This document shows, piece after piece, positions 24,395-36,078 of a stretch of DNA of 64,000 nucleotides (position 1 is its first letter; each line of letters starts with the position of its first letter). Source of the stretch: Vicugna pacos (lineage: Eukaryota; Chordata; Mammalia; Artiodactyla; Camelidae); NCBI RefSeq assembly GCF_048564905.1, contig NC_133014.1:15075136-15139135 (forward strand), given 5' to 3'. The translations under genes and the position numbers were made by a program. The notes under the pieces were generated by a model. It saw only the letters and a list, made by a program, of their open reading frames with translations, was not told the origin of the DNA and ran no database searches.

Positions 24395-24510
24395 AGAGGG
24401 GGAGGGTACAACTCAGTGGTACAGGGCCTGCCTAGGATGCACGAGGTCCATCCAAAACGTCAATAAATAAAGCTAACTAGCTCCCCCTGCAGAAGAAAAA
24501 AAAAAAGGAG
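24395..24510 (+). mobile_element. Camelid tRNA-derived SINE (vic-1/CAM type)
   Basis: The head gggggagggtacaactcagt + ggtacag is the camelid SINE A-box region. It continues with ctaggatgcacgaggtcc. The second half of the tRNA-like part, including the B box, is largely deleted. The body ends caataaataaagctaactag, then ctccccctgc and an A-run, as in the family consensus. No clear target duplication was found. Confidence 0.8.
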
Positions 24511-25789
24511 AGAGAGAGAAAGATACTCAGCTAGTCATCCTTATGTAGAAGCATTCCATATTGGCTTGAAATGCTCCTGGAGATAGAGATATATCACACC
24601 TGAAACCTAAAGCTGGAAACATTTTAATTCCTCCCCGGACTTTGGAATCATTGTGTCTGATTTGTTAGACAACATAGGTCATTCATGAACACATACCCTT
24701 CATAGTCAAATCATTTTTTGTTTTACCATCATTAGCCAACTTACACAACGGACATTGCAGGAGTGACTTAGCTATGGCCAAACAGCAAGTCCTCACTCAA
24801 AGATGGAGCTTTCATTCAATTAAGCATATTAAAAAAAAAGTGTCTCAGATTTCAAATATGATTTCTCACAGAGACAGCTTTCCAAATGTTGAGTCTCGCC
24901 AAATCCTCCCGGATTGTATATGGCTCCAGGTGATGTCAGTCATGGATTTATTAAATTATTATCCTCATTGCCTGATACAGTCACATCCCACTTCATGACA
25001 AAAGTATGTTCAAACCCTGCCTAGAATACAAGGTTAAATTCTCTAGATCCATTGCCTTTTCTGAAAAATGAACCAATGATGAACTTTGTGCTACTGTTTG
25101 GGGGTGTGTGTGTGTGTGTTCTGTCTTTGAACATATTTTACAAATCTAAGAGTGCCATATAAATGCAAGGTTTACTATGACTGGTTTTGACATAAAATCA
25201 AGTCCGAGGGGAGCTCCTAGATCTCTGAGCAAGCTGCTTTCCAAGCAGGAAGCAACTCTCCCAGGCATTGGGTGCAAATGCCTGGGAATTCCTCTGAGTG
25301 AAGGTCTTTCTTTCCGTCCTCCCCTTTTTAGTTAAAATGAGAACGAAGGAAACCAAACCCTGTATCTTTAATTATGATGGCATCAATTACATAATGGCAT
25401 TAAAAAGTAAGACGGTGCAGGAGCTAAAACTGGAAGGTACAAGTATGCCAGCCTCCTCATTCTCACCTCTCAGCAGAACCGCGATACACTGTTTCTTGCG
25501 TAGACGCCTTGTAACGTTCTTCGCAAAAACAAGCGCGTGTATTTACCCATCTCTATACGTATATTTATAAACTTTCCTTTACACACAAAGCAAGGTGCCT
25601 TACCAGAAGAGGTGCATGCCAAAATTGAAACTTGTTATTTTGATTCTTATTTGGCTAGAGAAACACCAGCTATTTCACTGTATCAGCGTTAACAGATCAT
25701 CACCTTGCAATCACATGCGGTAGATGGGTGCACAGTGCACCCTCCGATTGCCTGAGCAAGTAGTGTGTAACAAGACTTTGGATTTGTAG
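24511..25789. other. Mostly unannotated; possible MIR and a TG repeat
   Basis: No gene is seen. Positions 25020-25180 may be a diverged plus-strand MIR (ttctgaaaaatgaaccaatg in the 'cctcatctgtaaaatgggg' place and a gtgccatataaatgcaagg tail). That MIR is interrupted by a short (TG)n run at 25103-25120. The rest is unrecognised. Confidence 0.4.
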
Positions 25790-25800
25790 ATACTACTTAC

Positions 25801-25968
25801 TATATATTAAGGTCCTACTGTGTAGCACAGGGAAATATATTCAATGTCTTGTAATAACCTGTAATGAAAAAGAATATGAAAATGAACATATATACGTATA
25901 AATGAATCACTATGCTATACAACAGAAATTAACACAACACTGTAAATCAACTAAACTTCAAATAAAAA
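25801..25968 (+). mobile_element. L1 3' end, 5' truncated
   Basis: The words aaggtcctactgtgtagcac, agggaaatatattcaatgtc, ttgtaataacctgtaatg, ttaacacaacactgtaaatc and ttcaaataaaaaa form the L1 tail. A candidate target repeat with 9 of 11 matches is atactacttac (25790-25800) and atacttcttat (25969-25979). Confidence 0.85.
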
Positions 25969-25979
25969 ATACTTCTTAT

Positions 25980-26619
25980 GGTTTGAAAAGCTGCCCCATC
26001 ACCCTGGCAAGTCATGAAACGAGACTGGTTTTCTAAGTCCATGAGGTGGCAAACTCCACAACCTGCGTCAGGACGTCCCTCCAGGGTTTGGCTTCTTTCT
26101 TGGGGAACTTGCAGTGAATTATAAAGAAAAGAAACTGGACTATAAGAGCTGCAACTCGGGGAAGTCTGGCTCATCACTGCTGAGGAAGAGGACCTGGCTC
26201 CGCGAAGCCCCCTGGGGCTGCAGCAGGTGCCCAGACAAGCGCGCCGCCGCGGCTGGCACAGGCGAGCTTCGCCTGTTGGATGGTGCTTCTCCCGCCTTTA
26301 AGCTGGGAAACAGCGAAGTAAATGAACTCATGTTTTCACTGTCTGACCCCTTCACACTAATTAGCCCGAGGATTCTTAGGAATTCTATTGAGGAGCAAAA
26401 AAGGCTTTTGAAAGGGACATGTTGGACTTTATTCTAGGAGAATGTGTGACTAGCTGTACAATTAAGTAATTCAAGTGAAGTAAGATTTCTGCTTCACTGT
26501 TACGCTGTAGAGAACTCTGTCCACCAGGAGTGTAAGCAGCAACAGGGATCCATTTGTTTTGACCTACTGTTAATTCTCTTAACAAATGGCGTGCATTTAA
26601 AATGTAAAAGTTCTGTCAT
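25980..26619. other. Unannotated, with a short GC-rich hairpin
   Basis: No gene or repeat is recognised. The stretch 26200-26280 is GC- and CpG-rich. It contains a perfect 8-bp stem, acaggcga/tcgcctgt, around a 3-base loop at 26258-26276. Confidence 0.5.
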
Positions 26620-26770
26620 GTTTGTATAACAGACTTGGGATCATATTATATTTGGATCATTGCAAATTTCTTTTCTCCCTTCAAATATCTCCAATGTTCT
26701 TTCACACCAGTGTATGTACATCCAAACTTTTCTCCATTCTCAATTCCTGCATAATGTTCACATTTTCCAG
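26620..26770 (-). mobile_element. Old L1 3' fragment
   Basis: The strings gacttgggatcatattatat, ggatcattgcaaatttcttt, ccaatgttctttcacaccag and ctcaattcctgcataatgtt parallel the reverse complement of old L1 3' ends ('gcatagtattccat' region). The match is weak but ordered. Confidence 0.45.
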
Positions 26771-26940
26771 AAGTCTCATGAATTACTTTAAAAATTTCTG
26801 ATTGTCATCTAGGTCCGCTTCAGTACTCTGTGCAAACAAAACAAGGCAGCAACAGCCATGCCCTTGCATGTGTTTATGTTCATATAATTCACAGATGACA
26901 CCCCCAGAAGATGAGCCCTTGGTCAAGAGGTGATTCATTG

Positions 26941-27180
26941 TTTAAAATTTATTTTTATTTTCTTGAATCACAGTATCATCAGTTTATGATGTGTCAATGT
27001 CTGGTGTACAGCACAATGCTTCGGTCTTACATATGCAAACATACACTTGCTTTCATATTCTTTTTCATTATAGGTGACTGCAAGATACTGAATGCAGTTC
27101 CGTGTGCTCTACGGCATGAACTTGTTTATCTATTTTACATCTAGTAGTTAGTATCTGCAAATCTCAAACTCCCAACTTCC
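26941..27180 (-). mobile_element. L1 3' end (cetartiodactyl type)
   Basis: The plus strand shows the reverse complement of the L1 tail: aatcacagtatcatcagttt, tctggtgtacagcacaatgc, catattctttttcattatag, cttgtttatctattttacat and tagtatctgcaaatctcaaa. The copy is 5' truncated. No clear target duplication was found. Confidence 0.85.
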
Positions 27181-28289
27181 GAATTGATGGCTATGGCCAA
27201 AAGTCACTCCAAATGATATCCATTTATGCACCCAGCAGTGATGTATGAGAGTCAAGATTTCTTTGCAGGGATAATGACACATTACAGATGTGTCGCAAAG
27301 TTCTGGACTTAAGGTCAAGGCTCCCCATCTTAAAAACCCTCCACTCCCACTGACTCAAGTCAATTCCGCCTACATCGTGAAGAGACTAAGTGGACATTTT
27401 CTCTTTAGGTCCTTTTCTCTGAGGGACAAATTTAGCCCCAAAGTATTTTTTTTCTTACAAAAGCAGTGGCCAATTTTCTTTTGAGCACCTCACGCTCACA
27501 ATCTCGCAGGCACAAATGTCAAGGAGGTGCGTGGTACACCTGCTGATTCACACTTCTGTTTGAGAAAAACACTTCAAAGCAGCCGAAGGTGTTGGCCCAG
27601 TTTCACTGGTACCCCACCACCTTCTCTCCACTCCCCCTTAACACCTCCACATAAAGAGGCTGCTCACACCTTCTAATCTGCAGCACCTCAATTTAATCCT
27701 GCCAATTCACTTACTTTTCACAGAGGCATGAGATACTGACATCACCAGGGCAGAAACAGCGCTTGGAAAGGTAATGCATTTCCAGATGCCACATAAACAG
27801 GAGTAGAGGACAGTTTCTGCATACTTGCATGGACAAAACTTTCATTCTTAAGATCAAATTTGATCAAAATGACCTCTTTCCTCTCAAAAGCCATCCATAT
27901 TTAGCTGCTTCAGTTGTCATCATTGTCCATGTCACATGCTTTTTTTTTTTTCTACGTGGAACCGTCCCCTTTCTTGAGATAATCAAAAGAGCAGCTGTCA
28001 TCTGCACAAGGGAGCATATAAAAGAAATCTGGGGAAATGCTCCTGGGCTGGCTGTTTAAGAAGGTGAGTCTGGAATGAAGACCATTTCCCTCCTGTCTGA
28101 CCTGAAGTTTCTGGCATCATTGCAGCACTATTGAACTTCTTAGCACATTGTTACACCAGAAATCTGGAATCTGATTGCTAGCGTTTGAACTTCTGATAAT
28201 CCTTACTTGTCTAGGATGTTAGGGAGTTACTTTATTGGAAATCAAACAAAACTGGACATTGGGCGTATTGAATGAAACAGGCAAGTCTC
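27181..28289. other. Unannotated sequence
   Basis: No gene or repeat is recognised. A TATA-like agcatataaaagaaat at 28013-28028 is followed about 30 bases later by a donor-like aaggtgagt at 28060. This is discussed as a weak observation only. Confidence 0.4.
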
Positions 28290-28545
28290 CTGCTCATGTG
28301 GAATTTATATTATGGGAGTGACTGCATAAAATTAACGAGTAATTAAGAAGGCTTCACATGGAGAAAGCAAAATAATATGATAGTTTGGTCCAGCCTGTGT
28401 GGACAGCAACAGTAGGGTGGTAAGGGAAGGCATTTTAAAAGAGGTGCCATTTGAGCTGACACCAGAGTGATGAGGCACGTGGGAAACATGGGAAAAAAGA
28501 AAACCAGGCAGATAGGACCCCTCTAAGCTGGGAATGAGCTTGGTA
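28290..28545 (-). mobile_element. L2 LINE fragment
   Basis: The plus strand reads as reverse-complement L2: catgtggaatttatattatg, gtaagggaaggcattttaaa, gaggtgccatttgagctgac and accagagtgatgaggcacg. This matches L2 'ggaaggcctctctgaggagg' and 'tgacatttgagctgagacc'. Confidence 0.7.
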
Positions 28546-30284
28546 TATTAAAAATATATAATTAAAAATGGCCATTCAACTATGATGAGCAGAGATGAAA
28601 GGGAGATGGCATGAGATCATGTCAGAGGGAAACTGGGTCAGCTCACAGAGGACCACAGTGTGGAGAATGGGCATGAGCTGCTATGAATACAGACTCAGTG
28701 TTACCAGCTCCAACTGGAACAATTTGATGAAACGTGCTTTTTTTTTTCTTGCCTTAGAACATTTCAGTCCACGTTCCCCGTGATTAACAAGGAAGCCTCT
28801 GCCCTTTGACGTTTATCTTACCTATTTATTCCAGACATGGGGGTCTAATCCAGGTGAAGTTTTAGTACCAAGATGGTGATGGAAATTTAATCCTGGAAAA
28901 TTCATCTTCATGGACTGATATCATAGAGCACAAGTGCCAAGAAGCTATAAAAAGTTAAAATGTTTTGATGATACTTCTGAAAATTTTTTTTCTTTTCTCT
29001 GAAGTGGTGATAAAGAGCACATTAGTTAATTCACCCTTGGTTGCCCATTTTATCATAAAATGTGTGTTTATGAAGAGAGGAGAGGGAAAGTTGGACTGGT
29101 AAATTATTGTCAAGTGTTATCCACTGCGAAAAATGACCCTGACTTCAGTCAAAAGATGTTCCCTGGAGTTAGGGTTGAGCCACTCACCTGTTCCCATGAT
29201 GCTCGTCGGCATCATAAAGTCAATCAAATATGTATGACCTTTCTTGATCCTTTCTAAATCATTTCTGGACCCTGGGAGCACAGAGTAATAAATCTGAGGT
29301 GCCAGGTGGCCAGTTCTCTGCCATCTTCCACTGAGTACATGTCACCTTTGCCTTCTCACTGCTTATGTTGTGGTCACCATGAATACTATCCTACTGGGAG
29401 AATATGGGGGCACATTTTTCATGTATGAAAAGGAAGATGCCAGTCAAAATCTCATGATGCTGGGTGACACTACAAAGGTATAGAAAAACCAACTGACTAC
29501 CCATTGTTTATCAGACACTCTTTACAAAATAGGCGAATTTTGTGAACCTACTGGGTTCACCTACAGTTGCATAGAGTTTTCAGGAGGCTGACAGCACCCC
29601 ACCTTAATCTCCTGGTCTCCCTTCTTCTCTGCCTAGGGGCTATTTCTGTCACCATTGGCTCTTTCTCCATCACAATCAATTGCAATTTAGAAACATAAGG
29701 GAGCAGATACTCCAGAAGTCAATAGTCAACCAACAGAAAATGGAAATCACTCAAATATCTGGCTGCTGGCTTCTTGTTGGCTGCAGCCATGCAGTGTAGC
29801 TTGGCTGTGAATTTGTCTTCATTTCGTCAGGCTAGCCCACGATCGTTCCTCCGGTGACAGAGCGCGAAGTTCTCAAGAACAGCAGAAGAGGACAAGCCTC
29901 ACGTCACCAGCACTTTCAGGTTAAAGTCCCACTTGCCAAAGAGGAGCACAAATCCAAGCCCCAGTTCAAGTGGTGGAGAAGTGAATTGCACGGTCCACCT
30001 CTTAATGAAGGGTACCGCAGAATCCCCTTGCAGAGAGACACGCGTATGGGGACGAGATAAAATGCATGGCCTTTTTTCGTCACCTGCCCCACTTTTAGAG
30101 CAATAATGTTTAATAATAAAAATGACAGCAAACAGTAGTTTCTTCTTTTTTTGTTTAATAATAATTGTTTTAATGCTTACTGTAGAGTATGACATTGGCT
30201 ATCGGATAAAATATTCGCTGTTAAAGGGTCTTTTCTGCCTGGCGTTTTACAGTCGTGTTCGTCCCTTCCTTCTGTGACTGCGAT
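28546..30284. other. Unannotated sequence
   Basis: About 1.7 kb without a gene or a confident repeat. The stretch at 29590-29700 has a vague L2-like composition and is not called. Confidence 0.4.
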
Positions 30285-30580
30285 GACTTCTATGGCTTCT
30301 GTGTTTCTAAGTTTGATGCTGTATCTCCCTCTCCCTTCTACCTCAGTAAATACGGATAACTGCTTGATTCCTTTCTGGACCTTTTCCCTACATATATCCT
30401 TTCTTGAAGTTCTCGTTTACCTCAGTGCTTCAACTATCTTTAGAAATAATTTCTAAATTTGCACCCCCATCCCAGATAGAGTCTTACATCCAAATTTGTA
30501 AACTACTTGATAGATGGTTCCTCTTGGGTAATGTTCTATTAATTGAAACTTAACAAGTCCAAGAAAATGCATTCATTTAC
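30285..30580 (+). mobile_element. Possible L2 LINE fragment
   Basis: The string aaacttaacaagtccaagaa at about 30545 parallels L2 'aacatgtccaaaactgaactc'. It is preceded by a line resembling 'acttggatgtcccaccggcac'. The copy is diverged and both ends are uncertain. Confidence 0.4.
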
Positions 30581-31156
30581 CCCCCCACCCCCCCCGTCCT
30601 GGGTCCTTACTTCCAGATGCTGAAATTTAAATTTTATTCATATTGTTTTCTCTTCCACCGTGCAGGCTATTTTTTTCTCCCTTTTTATATACAATTTTAT
30701 CTGTTAGGAAATCATCCAAGGACCTCCTTGGGGTCATTATTGGAACAGCCAGCCAATGGAGCTAAGTTACCTTGGGATGGCAATACATGGGCTCCTGAAA
30801 CTGATATCCCCGGTAAATTCCTGACCTTAAATTCTTACCAGTGTTCTCATATTCAACCTTCTTTTCATTTATTGGAAATACCCTAATGTCTTTTGAATAA
30901 TATGTCCCCACTTTTTGCCTTTAACTTAGTAAGAGCTTACTTCTATTGCTTTTAACTCAAGAATTCTAGCTGACTTAGCAGGTGGTGCTAAACATAGATC
31001 CTTAAAGAGAAAATAAGATATTCTCCTTAGACTGGAATTTAAAAATAGGTGACATTCAATAAAAATCATATTTATATAGTGAGGATAGGAAAATGATAGT
31101 CCATGATCGATGACTCTTCTGTGTGTGAACCTAAGATTAGGTCATCACTGGAGGTT
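30581..31156. other. Unannotated, with a C-rich tract
   Basis: No gene or repeat is recognised. A near-pure C tract (two C-runs split by a single A) lies at about 30580-30596. Confidence 0.45.
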
Positions 31157-31172
31157 AAGACTGAGGAGGTAA

Positions 31173-31526
31173 TGAACATTGGGGTGCAGGTGTCTTTTTG
31201 AATTAAGGTTCCCTCTGGATATATGCCCTCACATATACAGACTTGTGGTTACCAGAGGGGAGCAGGTGGGAAGGGATAAACTGGGAGTTTGAGATTTTCA
31301 GGTACTGATTGGTGTATATAAAATAGATAAACAAGTTTATACTGTACAGCACAGGGAAATATATTCAATATCTTGTAGTAGCTTATGGTGGAAAAGAATA
31401 AGAAAATGAATATATGTATACTCAGGTATGATTGAAGAATTATGCTGTACACCAGAAATAGACACAACATTGGAGACCAACTATACCTCAATAAAAAAAA
31501 ATGCTCTCAATTCAAAAAAAAAAAAA
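31173..31526 (+). mobile_element. Twin-primed L1 insertion
   Basis: Positions 31173-31227 are L1 in reverse complement (the ORF2-end block that reads 'atatatccagagggaactct' in sense). Positions 31240-31526 are plus-strand L1 3' UTR (ttgtggttaccagaggggag, agcacagggaaatatattca, ttatgctgtacaccagaaat) ending in an A-run. The flanks are aagactgaggaggtaa (31157-31172) and aagactgagagggtaa (31527-31542), 14 of 16 identical. The whole unit is one insertion with an inverted 5' segment. Confidence 0.92.
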
Positions 31527-31542
31527 AAGACTGAGAGGGTAA

Positions 31543-32842
31543 GTTACTCCCATTCCATCAATTTAAAGGAAATGAGGAATAAAAAGAACGAAAACATCAA
31601 GATAGGATGGCTTTTTCTAATTGGCGTTGGACAACTGGGCAAGAGAAAACTAACTTTAACTGCAAAATCCTTGCTCAAGTCAGGAACTGAAACTGAGAAA
31701 GTATGTGACGTTACTGAAATTATTTCTTCTTCCTTACAACTGCAACGCTGGCGCTCTCGAAAGCCGAGGTCACAGAGTTGTTCTGTGGGTTAATGAATTA
31801 CAACTCCAGTTGAATGCACAACATTGTCAGATCTCTTATATAAAAGTCAAGATCCTGAATTTTTTTTTTAAATGTTATAACCTAGTAATTGTCATCAGAA
31901 TTTCTTGGCGGACCCAGAAGACTTCTGAAATGCTTTCCAAAAAAGAAAAAAAAAAAAAGCAGCCTTGCTTGAAGAAATCATGACCTTCTTTTCATTACTG
32001 TTCACTTGGAGGAAAAAATTGCTTTCAGAATGGTCTGCAGAGTGAGAAGCAGAATCAAAGATCTATCCAAAAAAGAAATATAGTAATTCACTAATTTGTA
32101 TTATTAAAAAATAGGGGAGACTTGATTTAGTGGATGCTTAATCAAAGAAGAAAGGGCACATTTTAATAAGGCTCAATGTATTGGTATATCTTCACTTACA
32201 GGAGATTCTGCATCATCAATAAGATGTTGAGGTATTCGGTTGCTTTTTTTCTTAATGGTTTGCTGGGTTGGCCAATGAAATCTGAATTTATGGTTAGCCA
32301 ACATAAGTGACTTATAAGGCCAGAGGAAAATTGGCATCATGTAGGCAAAGAGATTTAAATGCTAGCAAAACCAGGAATCGTGGGCTCCCTGCCTTCTTTC
32401 ACTTTCCTTCATTATGTTATCTGACATTTTTCAGAAGACTTCTATTTTCCTTATCAGGAACGGGTTGATGTGGAAAGCACCAAAATATTTGGAAACCGGT
32501 TTATAGCTGTTTTCTATTGGCCAGAAATGTCAGTAGGAAGGTTTGCAGTTAAAATTGGTTGCCTCTTCTCTGTGGAACTGAGAGAAGTTTAAGGTTGTGA
32601 GGTAGAGGTGGAAGCAATTAACCTCTAGAAACGAAATGGATTTCACCATCATTATAGGCACAGCTGATGGTGGCATTTAACTAGAGTGTTTAAGTACAGA
32701 TATGATCACAGAAACCTATTTTTAGGAAATAAATGGTCCATGCACATCTCTAGCTTTGGTTAACGTATCGTAGGTTACTGAGGAGGACCACCAAGAGACA
32801 GCCCATAACGATTTTGCTTCATTTGTTCGTCTGAAACTACTT
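31543..32842. other. Unannotated sequence
   Basis: No gene or repeat is recognised over about 1.3 kb. An A-run lies at about 31946-31958. Confidence 0.45.
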
Positions 32843-32858
32843 TGGTTACAACACTTGC

Positions 32859-32992
32859 ATTGTGTCCTATATGAGGGGGAGGAAATTAGGTTCCTTCATT
32901 GGTTTCTGCTTGGAGGAGGTCCTGGGGATCGAACCCCTGACCTGCTGGGAGCTGAGCATCCGCTCTGCCACTTGAGCTACACCCTTCCCCTG
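32859..32992 (-). mobile_element. Camelid tRNA-derived SINE (vic-1/CAM type)
   Basis: The plus strand carries the reverse complement of the SINE: gagggggaggaaattaggtt, then ggaggaggtcctggggatcg, then aacccctgacc (B box region), then gctctgccacttgagctaca and cccttcccc. The flanking repeats are tggttacaacacttgc (32843-32858) and tggttacagcactcac (32993-33008), 14 of 16 identical. The A tail is eroded. Confidence 0.9.
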
Positions 32993-33008
32993 TGGTTACA
33001 GCACTCAC

Positions 33009-35089
33009 CTAAGTCCGAGAGCCGAGCCAGTTCCCAGGCACTGAGCCTTGAACCGAGTTAGTGCTTGTCAGTCAGTGCTTACAGTCAATGAACCTCAGTT
33101 GACACAATCGCCTCATGAACCATTGTTGGCTGGAGAGACATTTTCTCAGACTCATCTGAGATTCCCAGTTGGTCATTTGATGAATTAGCCACCCATGGGG
33201 TCGTCTTCTCAGGGTCTGTACGGGGAGTGAGGAGCTGTCTGTTCCACTGGGGTATGACCAGGTAAGAAGTACGCCATTAGTTTAAGAGGCTGTAGGATCC
33301 TAGGACTTGGAGAAAAAATAATTAGATCCTAGACTTCAGTAAAAATCGGTGTACTTGGGTGCAAGAGATGAAATTAAACTTGTCCATGCTATGAGGGAAA
33401 ACGGCCAGCATTTATTGCTGCTTCTAGATACTGGAAAATGAACGAAGAAAAATAGCTAATACTTGGTTCCACTCTAAGGAAGTAATATTGGTGACAGTTA
33501 TTTGTAAGAACTGTTTACTATTAGTAGCATATTACATGTGCACAATAACGGTTATGTGTAATGTGAGTGTGTGCCAGATTAATTTTGAAAATCTTTATTT
33601 GATTATAATTCTAAACTCTGCTCCTTGTGTTTGGTTTTCCGTTGCTAGGCTGGCACGTCACCTGACCACACTTGAAAAAAAACAGAAAAGAACATTGAAT
33701 GTGACATTTAATAAACTTTTGCTGAAAGAAATCTGCCCTTTTTCTCTCGTAGCATAAGACATCAGAGGCAGTTTTCATTTTTTGCATCCTGCATAGAGTT
33801 TTAAGTTGAAAGCTCTGGAGGAGATTGACGTGGAAAGACAGAAGGGGTGGGGGTTCATATCTGTTCTGTTCAATGCAGGCCAGGTTCAAGTACATTTGCA
33901 ATGTGGCCCTGAAGGCCCTGCTTGATCAGGTGGGAGTTAGCTGAGGCCAGGAAAGATTAAGGATGAACTCATATCTTCGAGAAATGAAAGGGATCGGAGC
34001 TAAGAAGCCAAACCTAGTGTCAAATCCAATGGGAAAACATAACTGAGATTAGACGAGCAGGTTGGAAGTTTAAGCAGAAGTGAGACTGGCTCATCAAACA
34101 CGTTGAATGTATGTAGTGTTCTTGGTGTCGTGGGATACCTGCTCTGAAGGGTGTACGGCCTCATCAGGGAGACACACACATAAATAGGTCATCTTAGCAC
34201 AACAAAGGGAACTTAATCTTAGAAAATGGCAGACAGTATTATCGATCCAAAAGAGAGGGTCATTTAGGCAGTTAGAGTGGAGAAGACAAAATGCTTTTTG
34301 GAGGGGGAAAAAAAGGCACAAACTGAGGCTTACTAGGGTTAGAAGTTAGGTGTAGGACTGAAATCTGGGGCATGATTTGGGGACACACCAGGAAAGAGAG
34401 GGTACCCAGAAGAATAAAGTCAAGACTCAGAACAAAGAATGCTGAAAATTGTGGACAGGTGAGTGCTGCCAGACTGAAATGCAAGGCAAGACAGAGCGAG
34501 CACTGATGTTGGAGATGGTGGTGGCCGGCAGGTACGGCGGCAGCAGCAGCAGCAGGTGATGTCTCATCTACCACGTTGAGAAGCTCGGATCACAGCCTGC
34601 AGGTGATGGGTAGCCCCTGCAAAATGTGGGCGGTTTGCTGAGGGTAAGTAGGCTTCCACTACATAAGCACGCTTTGCCTCTGTCTTCGTCCCTTCCTCAC
34701 TGCATCCCAGTGAGTGTGGGGGAGTTACCTAAGAGATGAGTCTAAGGGGAAACGACCTGCCTCTTCCACGTTGTCTCTTGGGTCTGCCTGCCTTCTCGGA
34801 GGGGGTCTCTGGCCTGTTTGTCTGTTGGGTGGTTGGCTTAGAGGGACAAGATTTGACAGGATGGAGGAGCCTTGCTCACCCCACTGGGTCTCTGACCGGG
34901 AGGAGTTATGTGCCTAATTTAGAGGAGACTCTTAACCTGCTCTTTTACTCTGGATATGAAGCCACATTCTATCGTCATCTTTTCTATCCTAAACCTAACA
35001 TTCTTATCTCTAGCTTCCTTATATCACATAGGCAGGGAAAGAATAGTTTATTGATATAATAAAACTTTATTTCTCTATTAGATGGATTA
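33009..35089. other. Mostly unannotated; possible L2 remnant
   Basis: No gene is seen. A stretch at about 34150-34270 may be a very diverged minus-strand L2 (agggagacacacacataaat in place of 'gggagacagacaataaac'). A short (GCA)n run lies at 34538-34556. The rest is unrecognised. Confidence 0.35.
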
Positions 35090-35960
35090 CTAGTAGTTTT
35101 GTAGGAGATGAATTTTAGCAGTACTAAGTCCGCCAAGAAAAAATAATAACTTCTTTTAGAGATCGAGGTGAGACATGAGGAAGGCCAAGAAGGTTGATCA
35201 CCTCCATCAAGAGGGAGAGTTGAGAAATATTTAGAAAGGAAAATAGGGTTCAATGAACAATACACGGCAGTAGAGGAAAGGACATATTAAGGATGTCAGC
35301 TGGGGGAGGGTATAGCTCAGTGGTAGAGTGTGTGCCTAGCACACACAAGGTCCTGGGTTTAATCCCCAGTACCTCCATTAAAATAAATAAACAAACATTA
35401 AAAATATATGAAAGAAATAAAATAATGAGAGGAAAAAATAAAAATTGAAAAGTTTAAATTAAAAAAAAAAAGGATGTCACCTGAATCTGTAGCTTAGGTG
35501 ACCATGAGAAGAGAAGGACCACCAACCCACACAGTAACCCCAGGAAATCAAATTTAAGAAAGAGAATGGAGGTTTGGGTTTGAGTTTACCTTGTGATATC
35601 TGAGTGGACATGTCTGGTTGAAACTGGATGCATGAGCCCAACAGCCCATAGGAGTTGACTTGGTTGGGAAGTGGTAAACGAAATCATGGGAGTAGGTGAA
35701 GTTAGAAATATTCTAGGGAGTGAGAGAAACAGCGGAATGAAGACAGATAATGGACAAAAGCAACATTTAAATGGTGTGTGGTAAAAAAAAATAAAGATCT
35801 GCAGAAGGAAAAAAATCGAAAGATTGTCACTAGCAAAGGGTGTAATATTTTTAAGAAGGAAAGGATAACCAAAGGTATCAAATGTTTCAAACAGGTTCAT
35901 TAACAGAAGTATTGAAAAATTGTAATTGAATGTAATCATTTGTACCTCACCAGTGGTACC
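35090..35960 (-). mobile_element. L2 LINE body fragment split by a SINE
   Basis: On the plus strand, gagttgagaaatatttagaa (35217), aaggatgtca at the SINE junction, caggaaatcaaatttaagaa (35542), tatctgagtggacatgtctg and tatcaaatgtttcaaacagg follow the reverse complement of the L2 body ('agagatatttaggaggtag', 'tcaaggatgactccc', 'acatccaagtggagatgtc', 'gtgtcaaatgctgctgatagg'). The SINE at 35303-35469 sits within it. Confidence 0.65.
35303..35469 (+). mobile_element. Camelid SINE (vic-1/CAM type), nested in L2
   Basis: This is the best preserved SINE in the window. The head is gggggagggtatagctcagt. The A box tagctcagtgg is at 35313-35323 and the B box ggtttaatcc at 35356-35365. Then cccagtacctccattaaaat precedes a long A-rich tail. 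The target repeats are aaggatgtcagctg (35289-35302) and aaggatgtcacctg (35470-35483), 13 of 14 identical. The internal pol III boxes look intact. Confidence 0.95.
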
Positions 35961-36078
35961 ATTATTATTTTCCAGTAGTTTTAATCTATGGCTAAAGATG
36001 AAATGACCAGACTCGAAAAGCATGCAGGTTATAATGGAAAATCAATTCAGTTATACTAAAATCAAGAACTTTTGTTTA

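Noticed and set aside
34538-34556. (GCA)n run as a possible polyglutamine exon
   Set aside because: Only a few units, with no open frame or splice context.
35586-36023. ORF of 145 codons on the minus strand
   Set aside because: It lies within an old L2 fragment and does not resemble an L2 protein domain, so it is treated as chance.
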